Assembly (NCBI GenBank): GCA_964459385.1
Contig: CAYWLG010000003.1
Coordinates: 124,001 to 188,000 of the forward strand
Direction: 5' to 3'
Source of the DNA: UBA6107 sp964459385
GTDB lineage: Bacteria > Chloroflexota > Anaerolineae > Anaerolineales > Anaerolineaceae
DNA length: 64,000 nucleotides
Shown here: positions 58,670 to 64,000 of the stretch, piece after piece
Layout: every line of letters starts with the position of its first letter
How positions within the stretch are numbered: position 1 is the stretch's first letter
The notes under the pieces: model-generated
The model's database searches: none
Told to the model about the DNA's origin: nothing
Seen by the model: the letters and a program-made list of their open reading frames with translations, nothing else
Translations under genes and position numbers: made by a program

Positions 58670-59782
58670 ATGGAAATTATATCTGTTCAAACCCCGCAAG
58701 AATTGCAAGAGTTCATCGAGATGCCCTACCGGTTGTATAAAGACGATCCGGTGTGGGTGGCGCCTTTACGCAGTGAGCAGGCAGCCCAGTTCGTGGCCGA
58801 AAAGAACCCCATGCTCAATCACTGCAATTACACCCTCTTTCTGGCCAAAGAAGGCGATCAGGTGGTCGGGCGTATTTCGGCCTTTCTGGACACGCTGGCG
58901 CTGGAACACTGGCAGCAGCCCATCGGCCTGTTCGGCTCCTTCGAGTGCGTCCACGACGAGAAGGTGGCGCTGGCCCTGCTGGGTGCGGCTGAAACCTGGC
59001 TGAAAGAAAAGGGCATGCAGTGCATGCGCGGACCGTGGAGCTTTGCCTCGCAGGAATGGGGGTTGGTAGTCGAGGGCTACACCCCCGAACCTGTGATCCT
59101 GGCGCCCTACAACCCGCCCTATTACAACGACTTTCTGCAAAAGTTTGGTCTGAGCAAGGTCAAAGACCTCAAGGTATACGTGGTCGACGCCCGCGACGGA
59201 TACCAGATCCCGGAGCGCTACCTGACCCTCACCAACGTGATCCAAAAGCGTTACGGCGTGAGAACGCGCCCGGTGAACATGAATAACTTTGAGGCAGACG
59301 TGAAAACCCTGATGAACCTGGCCAACCAGTCGATTTCAGATAACTGGGGCTATTACCCGGTGACGGATGAAGAAGCACGCGCGCTGGCCCATGATCTGAA
59401 ACAGGTGATCAACCCCAAAGCCGCCATATTCGCCGAAGACAAAGACGGAAAGCCCATTGGTTTTGCCATCTCGCTGCCCGATGTCAACCAACTGCTCAAA
59501 GGGCTCAATGGCAGGCTGGGGCTGCGCGGGTTGTGGCGCATGCTCTTCAAACTGCCCCGGCTGACCCAATACCGCATGTGGGCGCTGGGCGTGGTGCCCG
59601 AATATCAGAGCCGCGCCATAGACACCCTGCTCTACAAGGCCACCTATGAAGCGCTCTGGTCGCCCAAGATCCGTTTGGAGATCAATTACGTGCTCGAAGA
59701 CAATGACCGCATGAACAATGCCCTGCACCGCATGGGGGTGCAAGACCTGCGCACCTACCGCGTTTACGAAAAAGCCTTTTGA
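58670..59782 (+). CDS. GNAT-like acetyltransferase (YghO-like)
   Basis: A 370-residue protein. The N-terminal part (PYRLYKDDPVWVAPLRSEQ; NHCNYTLFLAKEGDQVVGRI) and the C-terminal part (ALGVVPEYQSRAIDTLLYKA) resemble GNAT folds as in E. coli YghO. EINYVLEDNDRMNNALHRMG is the last conserved helix. The substrate is unknown. A strong terminator follows. Confidence 0.82.
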   Translation: MEIISVQTPQELQEFIEMPYRLYKDDPVWVAPLRSEQAAQFVAEKNPMLNHCNYTLFLAKEGDQVVGRISAFLDTLALEHWQQPIGLFGSFECVHDEKVALALLGAAETWLKEKGMQCMRGPWSFASQEWGLVVEGYTPEPVILAPYNPPYYNDFLQKFGLSKVKDLKVYVVDARDGYQIPERYLTLTNVIQKRYGVRTRPVNMNNFEADVKTLMNLANQSISDNWGYYPVTDEEARALAHDLKQVINPKAAIFAEDKDGKPIGFAISLPDVNQLLKGLNGRLGLRGLWRMLFKLPRLTQYRMWALGVVPEYQSRAIDTLLYKATYEALWSPKIRLEINYVLEDNDRMNNALHRMGVQDLRTYRVYEKAF

Positions 59783-59804
59783 TCTATTTGTGATTAAATT
59801 ATTC

Positions 59805-59836
59805 GTCCCGGCTGAGCTTTCAGCCGGGACTTTTTT
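59805..59836 (+). terminator. intrinsic terminator after acetyltransferase gene
   Basis: GTCCCGGCTGA (59805-59815), loop GCTT, TCAGCCGGGAC (59820-59830), then T6. Confidence 0.94.
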
Positions 59837-59862
59837 AGCGAGGGGGAGTGCCGCTCGTTATT

Positions 59863-60735
59863 TTAATGCCCGCCCAGTGATTTGATCTTGCCGAAACCGG
59901 TGACGGTCTGTGAAAGACGCGGATCGCCGTAGTATTCCACATTGCCGCTGCCGGTGACGCGCAGGTCAAGCGCAGAGTCGGCCCAAACGGTGGCGTTGCC
60001 GAAACCGCTGATGGTCACGTTGGCCTCTTCGGTTTGCAGATCGCCGCCATGATAGTTGCCGGACCCGGTGAGCTTGATGCTTTCGCTCTTGGCACTGCCG
60101 CTGACGGTAGCGTTGCCGAAGCCGCTGATGGTGAGCGCCAGGCTGGTGGCGTTAAGCTCGCCAATTTTGATATCGCCCGAACCCGAAAGATCAAGGCTGG
60201 GGTTGGCCACTTCAGCCGAATCAATACTGATGTTGCCGAAACCGGTCAGGTTCATGGTGAGGTTCTTGCCGCTCAGTTGGCCGATATGAATATCGCCTGA
60301 ACCGGTGAGCTTCACCTGCAACGTGTCGCTGTTGAGCTTATCGGCCTCGATGTTGCCGAAACCTGAAAGCACCACGCTCGAAAGCGATTTCACCGTCAGG
60401 TGATACTCGATCGCCTGGCTGGGATTGATATTGGTATTCTGCTGGGTGCTGATCTCGAGCGTGCCGGCCACCACATCGGTGGTGATATAAGGCAACAAAT
60501 TGTCATCGGCCTTGACGGTGAGCGATTCCACCTCGCCCTGCGTGATGGTAAGGTTGCCGATCGATCTCAATTCAACACGGCTGAAGCCCTGCACAGTTCG
60601 TTCTTCTTCAGCGATTTTGCCGGAACCCTGCACTGAATTAGCATTCATATTGATCGATACTCCATTGAACGTACAGGCCGAGAGCATGAACATCAGGGCC
60701 GAAAGGGCGGTCAAAGCAAAAAAGTTTTTGTTCAT
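59863..60735 (-). CDS. GIN-domain (DUF2807) lipoprotein, beta-helix
   Basis: A 290-residue lipoprotein (MLSAC, Cys21) made of a repeated beta-helix. About every 20 residues a turn reads alternately GFGN and GSGD/GSGN, for example LSGFGNIEAD, LTGSGDIHIG, LTGFGNISID and LSGSGDIKIG. GIN-domain proteins are surface adhesins or head-binding scaffolds of unknown partner. The start at 60735 is favoured by GGAGAAG; a longer frame running upstream to 61164 only overlaps the next gene and is rejected. Confidence 0.88.
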   Translation of the reverse strand: MNKNFFALTALSALMFMLSACTFNGVSINMNANSVQGSGKIAEEERTVQGFSRVELRSIGNLTITQGEVESLTVKADDNLLPYITTDVVAGTLEISTQQNTNINPSQAIEYHLTVKSLSSVVLSGFGNIEADKLNSDTLQVKLTGSGDIHIGQLSGKNLTMNLTGFGNISIDSAEVANPSLDLSGSGDIKIGELNATSLALTISGFGNATVSGSAKSESIKLTGSGNYHGGDLQTEEANVTISGFGNATVWADSALDLRVTGSGNVEYYGDPRLSQTVTGFGKIKSLGGH

Positions 60736-60800
60736 TTCAACTTCTCCAAAAGTATGTCTTGCTTCATATACGCAGCAGCGAACGAGAAGTTGTATCAAAA

Positions 60801-60825
60801 ATCCCTGCTTTTTCAAGGCAGGGAT
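60801..60825 (-). terminator. terminator of DUF362 gene
   Basis: ATCCCTGC (60801-60808) pairs with GCAGGGAT (60818-60825), followed on the minus strand by TTTTTG. Confidence 0.85.
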
Positions 60826-60847
60826 TCGATTTGCGTTGTTGGGCGCC

Positions 60848-62014
60848 TTACTGAGCCGAAATGTAATGAGCCTGGCTGCGGCCGGGATGCTCCTCGTAAG
60901 GGAAAACATCTTCGATCTTGTAATCGCGGCTGCCAAGGCCCAGTTGTTCACAGTATTGAACCACTTTGTAGGGGTCTTTAAAAGGCCCATGCAGGTTGGC
61001 GAAGGGGTGATTGCCCTGATCGTTTGCTTCCAGGCTGGCCGGCACGTTTTCGACCAGCAGAGGTGTTTTGGCTGTGGTATCCAGAATGGCCTGATCGAGG
61101 GCGACCAGATCGTCAGAGCCAAAGAGGCCGGCATCGGGCAAAATGGACATGCCGGTGAAGCCAAAACAATCGCAGACCGGGGTGATCTGGTTGGCCAGGG
61201 CCAGGTGGGTGACCTTGCCGGGGTCGAAGGTGGAAAGGGTCACGCTGGTGCTGATGGCGCAGGCTTCTTGAAAAGTGTCAAAGTTGACGGGGTCAATCTT
61301 GAGGCTGCCTTTGGGCGCCACCTGCATGCAACGCATGCACTGGTTGCACATTTCGAAGTGCATGTGCAGTTCTTCGGGGTCTTGTTTGTCGAAAACAATC
61401 GCGCCGAACGGGCAGGAATCGACGATCTTTTGCATGGTGGCCTTGTCGGGACACAATTCTTTGAACCAGTATTTATCGTAATGGCAGGTGTCGTGCATCG
61501 CGCTACGGGTGGGGCCGACCATGCAGCCCAGCGCGATGTTTTTGATGCCGGCGCCAAAGCCACAGGCCGGATGCCCTTTGACATGGGCAAAGTTGATCAT
61601 AAAGGAGGCGTCTTCGATGTAACCGGCCACTTTCCAATCTTTGATGTTCTTGTAGGGGCGCTCATGTGAATAGAAGTACTTCTCTTCGGGGCCACCGGCC
61701 GAAAAGACCGGGCAGCCTAACACCTCGTGGGTGTAACCGCGCGTTTCGCAGCCATCCACATCCCAGCTTACATCGGCAATGAAAGGCTTGCCGCCGCCGT
61801 CTTTGACGGCCTGAACGACCTTGCGCACAAAAACCGGATGGATCACTGAGTAACCGATATTATTGCCCACGTGCAGTTTGATGCAGACCTGCTCATCCTT
61901 GACACGATCGCGAATGTGCAGCCGGTCGATGATGAGATCCAATTTGGCCGGTAAGGTTTCGCGCGCATCCAGACGAGATTGGCGTGGAGAGCCAAAATAC
62001 ACTGTCGATGTCAT
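60848..62014 (-). CDS. DUF362 iron-sulfur protein
   Basis: A 388-residue protein. Residues about 35-250 are the DUF362 domain (IKLHVGNNIGYSVIHPVFV, ASFMINFAHVKGHPACGFGAG). Cysteine groups CPFGAIVF and CNQCMRCMQVAPKG (about 195-240) resemble ferredoxin-type cluster ligands, though one CxxC spacing is irregular. It is probably a cytoplasmic electron carrier or oxidoreductase subunit. AGGTG precedes the ATG. A promoter for the following mgtE-like gene starts only 67 bases away in the opposite direction. Confidence 0.86.
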   Translation of the reverse strand: MTSTVYFGSPRQSRLDARETLPAKLDLIIDRLHIRDRVKDEQVCIKLHVGNNIGYSVIHPVFVRKVVQAVKDGGGKPFIADVSWDVDGCETRGYTHEVLGCPVFSAGGPEEKYFYSHERPYKNIKDWKVAGYIEDASFMINFAHVKGHPACGFGAGIKNIALGCMVGPTRSAMHDTCHYDKYWFKELCPDKATMQKIVDSCPFGAIVFDKQDPEELHMHFEMCNQCMRCMQVAPKGSLKIDPVNFDTFQEACAISTSVTLSTFDPGKVTHLALANQITPVCDCFGFTGMSILPDAGLFGSDDLVALDQAILDTTAKTPLLVENVPASLEANDQGNHPFANLHGPFKDPYKVVQYCEQLGLGSRDYKIEDVFPYEEHPGRSQAHYISAQ

Positions 62015-62080
62015 TTATTCACCTGATGAAAAGAAATTTTATACATTGAAATTATATCAAAAGATAAAAATTTCCCCCTC

Positions 62081-62109
62081 TTGACATTTACCCGTCCAAT
62101 CTATAAAAT
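62081..62109 (+). promoter_or_regulatory. strong promoter for the mgtE-like operon
   Basis: A consensus TTGACA (62081-62086), a 17-bp spacer and TAAAAT (62104-62109). Transcription should start near 62116, giving a leader of about 330 bases. Confidence 0.85.
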
Positions 62110-62151
62110 CAGGAGCGTAGTTAGAAGAATCTAAAAGAAAGGTCATTTTTA

Positions 62152-62331
62152 ATGCAGTTGGAAGAAACCGCCAGCGCAAAAGACGTGCCTCCTCTTAGTT
62201 GCAGAGGAGTTTTTGTGTTGCCTGGTAACATCGCACAAAATAATTTGCATCCGGGTCGCAAGATCGGCGAAAAGCCGCGCCTTGCAATTTTATTGAAACC
62301 GGAATGCATTTGCTGGAAATCACTGGTTTGA
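62152..62331 (+). CDS. 59-residue leader ORF
   Basis: A small frame beginning MQLEETASAK, with five prolines spread through it and three cysteines. AAAGG lies about ten bases upstream. It spans the first hairpin and ends 113 bases before the mgtE-like start. It may be chance, or a leader peptide whose translation steers folding, as with mgtL of Salmonella. No domain is recognised. Confidence 0.35.
   Translation: MQLEETASAKDVPPLSCRGVFVLPGNIAQNNLHPGRKIGEKPRLAILLKPECICWKSLV
62189..62214 (+). terminator. first leader hairpin
   Basis: CTCCTCT (62189-62195) pairs with AGAGGAG (62203-62209), then TTTTTG. A possible early attenuator. Confidence 0.6.
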
Positions 62332-62368
62332 TCAGCATCATCTGAACCCGTTTGATGGGATCATGTTG

Positions 62369-62399
62369 CCGGCTGGTGATTTCACCCGCCGGTTTTTTT
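62369..62399 (+). terminator. second leader hairpin, intrinsic terminator
   Basis: CCGGC-GGTG (62369-62378, bulged T) pairs with CACC-GCCGG (62383-62392, bulged C), followed by T7. It lies 45 bases before the mgtE-like start and suits an expression platform. Confidence 0.85.
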
Positions 62400-62443
62400 A
62401 TTGCCGGCATCCCTTCCAATTTAGTCATTTTTAGGAGGTTCAG

Positions 62444-63706
62444 ATGCCATTCATCAGCCAAATCATCAATCGGAACGTCGTCGATTCAGAGGGCGAAAAA
62501 TTAGGGAAAGTTGACGAAGTTCTGGCCATTCAGAATTCGAACCTTCCGCATCCCTTGCTGGTGGCGCTGGTCGTCAGGGACGAAGAAAAGACCACCGCTT
62601 ACCCCTTTGCTGAGATCGCCGTGCTCTTCGCACAGGTGATTCCCCTTTCTCATTCCAAAGCCAGATTACCGATCTATAAACCCAACGGTAACGAAGTCAA
62701 TCTCATCGAAGATGTGCTCGATAAACAGATCATCGACACCAACGGCATTCGCGTGGTGCGTGTGAACGATCTGGAGCTGGCCCGTGTGAACAACGAATAT
62801 TACGTCAGCAACGTGGATATCAGCCCGGCCGGGATCGTGCGCCGCATGGGCATGGGCAAAGGTGCCGAAAAGCTGGTAAAGGTGATCGCCGGTGACCCCA
62901 AGAAGAACTTCATCTCGTGGGAAAATGTGGAACTGCTCACCCACGACCAGTTCATGCGCCTTAAGGTGCCGGCCGAGAAACTGCACGAACTGCACCCGGC
63001 CGACATTGCCGAGATCATCAGCGACATGAACCACACCGAAAGCGGCAAGCTGCTGGATAACCTGGATATCGAACACCTGGCCGACGCCCTTGAAGAAGTG
63101 GAACCCGATTTTCAGGCCACGCTGGTGGAGGGCATGTCTGACGAGAAAGTGGCCGATGTGCTGGAAGAGATGTCGCCGGACGAAGCGGCTGACCTGCTGG
63201 CCGAGCTCCCGCCAGAACGCAGCGAAGACCTGCTCGAAATGATGCAAGACGAAGAGGCTAATGACGTGCGTATGCTGCTCTCGTACCCCGAAGATTCGGC
63301 CGGCGGCATGATGACCACCGACGTCGCCACCATCCGCCCTGGCCTGACCGCCAGCAAGGCCATTGAGGTGCTGCGTAATTCGGCCAACGAAGCGGAATCG
63401 CTCTTCTACATTTATGTCACCGACGAACAAAATCGCCTGCTGGGCGTGATCTCGCTCAGCGATCTGGTGCTCTCCAAGCCCAACACCCCCATAGACGAGT
63501 TCATGCACCGCAAAGTGGTTTCGGCCAACGTGACCGAGAAGCAAGATTATCTGGCGCAGTTGGTGGCCAAGTACAACCTGTTGACCATCCCCATTGTGGA
63601 TGATGAAAATCACCTGCTGGGCATGGTGACCGCCGACGATGCCCTCGACAAGATCATCCCCACCGCCTGGAAGAAACGTCTACCGCGCTTCTACTATGCC
63701 TCTTAA
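62444..63706 (+). CDS. soluble MgtE-like protein: PRC-barrel, MgtE_N and CBS pair, no membrane domain
   Basis: A 420-residue cytoplasmic protein. Residues about 1-160 hold two PRC-barrel-like units (SQIINRNVVDSEGEKLGKVD; DVLDKQIIDTNGIRVVRVND). Residues about 178-280 are the MgtE N-domain, an acidic superhelix (LHPADIAEIISDM, LDIEHLADALEEVEPD, SPDEAADLLAELPPER). Residues about 285-410 are a CBS pair starting YPEDSAGGMMTTD. In MgtE these parts sense Mg2+ and gate a five-helix channel, which is absent here. A NRAMP-like transporter follows 18 bases later and is the likely partner. AGGAGG precedes the ATG. Confidence 0.9.
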   Translation: MPFISQIINRNVVDSEGEKLGKVDEVLAIQNSNLPHPLLVALVVRDEEKTTAYPFAEIAVLFAQVIPLSHSKARLPIYKPNGNEVNLIEDVLDKQIIDTNGIRVVRVNDLELARVNNEYYVSNVDISPAGIVRRMGMGKGAEKLVKVIAGDPKKNFISWENVELLTHDQFMRLKVPAEKLHELHPADIAEIISDMNHTESGKLLDNLDIEHLADALEEVEPDFQATLVEGMSDEKVADVLEEMSPDEAADLLAELPPERSEDLLEMMQDEEANDVRMLLSYPEDSAGGMMTTDVATIRPGLTASKAIEVLRNSANEAESLFYIYVTDEQNRLLGVISLSDLVLSKPNTPIDEFMHRKVVSANVTEKQDYLAQLVAKYNLLTIPIVDDENHLLGMVTADDALDKIIPTAWKKRLPRFYYAS

Positions 63707-63724
63707 TCGAAAGGGAGATGCACG

Positions 63725-64000
63725 ATGCCCAAAACTTCACACTCCCTTATCGGCCGCCGGCTGAGAAGCAACCCCGTTTTTCACCGCCTGCTGCTCTTCT
63801 TTTCGGTGTTCGGCCCGGCCACCATTTCGGCCATGGCCGACAATGACGCCGGTGGCGTGGCCACTTATTCCGTGGCCGGTGCCACTCTGGGCTACCCGAT
63901 CCTTTTCATCCTTTTCATCATCACCTTTTTGCTCGCCATCACCCAGGAAATGGGCATGCGCCTCACCCTGGTCACCCGGCGCGGACTGGCCGACCTGATC
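63725..64000 (+). CDS. NRAMP-family divalent metal transporter (partial, 5' end)
   Basis: The first 92 residues of an NRAMP/SLC11 transporter; the remainder lies beyond the window. FFSVFGPATISAMADNDAGG (residues 26-45) is transmembrane 1. The usual metal-site motif DPGN is replaced by DNDAGG. Such a change occurs, as I recall, in NRAMP-related Mg2+ transporters. AAAGGGAG precedes the ATG. Placed directly after an MgtE-like sensor protein, it likely carries Mg2+ or Mn2+ under that protein's control. Confidence 0.85.
   Translation, partial: MPKTSHSLIGRRLRSNPVFHRLLLFFSVFGPATISAMADNDAGGVATYSVAGATLGYPILFILFIITFLLAITQEMGMRLTLVTRRGLADLI

Larger units (their letters stand above)
62116..62443 (+). 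promoter_or_regulatory. structured leader upstream of mgtE-like gene (candidate cation-responsive RNA)
   Basis: The leader contains two terminator-like hairpins, a 59-codon ORF and the stretch TTTTTAATGCAG within 62141-62162. That stretch resembles part of the Mg2+-sensing M-box (ykoK) as I remember it. The M-box GGTGAGGCTCC core is not found, so this is either a divergent member, another riboswitch, or a peptide-based attenuator. Confidence 0.5.

Noticed and set aside
60736..61164. N-terminal extension of the GIN-domain protein by 143 residues
   Set aside because: The extension overlaps the DUF362 gene in another frame, and a good ribosome site and lipoprotein signal begin at 60735.
62116..62443. 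Calling the mgtE leader a plain M-box riboswitch
   Set aside because: Only one conserved block resembles the M-box; the GGTGAGGCTCC core is absent, so the leader is reported as a candidate of unknown class.
1..64000. CRISPR arrays, insertion sequences, prophage genes or rRNA
   Set aside because: No regularly spaced repeats, transposase, integrase, phage structural gene or rRNA sequence was recognised on either strand.

Overview
This 64 kb stretch looks like chromosomal DNA of a monoderm anaerobe of the Chloroflexota, most likely class Anaerolineae. The grounds are gene content: many secreted lipoproteins with Pro/Thr-rich linkers, a lipoprotein class B penicillin-binding protein, numerous sugar and peptide ABC systems, and family-5 binding proteins of a type familiar from that class. 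No rRNA gene is present, so the placement is an inference. Base composition is mostly even; the clear exception is the AT-rich stretch at about 21.6-23.6 kb.

Layout. 0-2.7 kb: the start of an ABC exporter subunit, a YegP-like protein, a flavin-type oxidase, a DinB-fold protein and TrmO. 2.7-6.6 kb: a divergent metal-uptake locus. A regulator joining HTH, cupin and a NifX-like domain with a His-rich loop faces a znuABC-type transporter, and a Zur-like palindrome lies between them. 6.6-11.6 kb: an aldo/keto reductase, a two-component pair, and an ABC exporter coupled to a 48-codon upstream ORF. 11.7-15.8 kb: a heme-type membrane protein and a btuFCD operon under a cobalamin riboswitch. 15.8-21.6 kb: OsmC, a cNMP-binding/NifU fusion, an Lgt-like protein, a split glutamine-dependent NAD synthase and an MFS exporter.

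21.6-30.4 kb is the accessory part: an AT-rich lipoprotein gene, then a sugar-uptake cassette (LacI regulator, binding protein, two permeases, glycosidase). The cassette is bracketed by two 249-bp direct repeats. One repeat is the genuine 3' end of the neighbouring ABC-F gene and the other is a displaced relic of the same 3' end. 30.4-36.3 kb: ABC-F, a WD40 lipoprotein, a glycosidase-like protein and an aldo/keto reductase.

36.4-44.8 kb is a peptide/oligosaccharide ABC operon. Its first binding protein (40684-42708) is, by motif order, circularly permuted: the usual C-terminal half follows the signal peptide and the usual N-terminal half comes last. A conventional family-5 binding protein in the same cluster is an internal reference. 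This is the most unusual object in the window.

45.2-55 kb: housekeeping genes (rsgA, a PBP, maf, xpt, guaA), a vWA/FHA membrane protein, a CitE-like lyase and a DUF3267 protein. 55.0-55.2 kb: two tRNA-Ser genes. 55.3-62 kb: small lipoproteins, methyltransferases, an acetyltransferase and a DUF362 ferredoxin-like protein. 62-64 kb: a strong promoter and a 330-nt structured leader precede a soluble MgtE-like protein (PRC, MgtE_N and CBS domains, no membrane part), followed by the start of an NRAMP-like transporter with an altered metal-site motif. This suggests a two-gene divalent-cation system.
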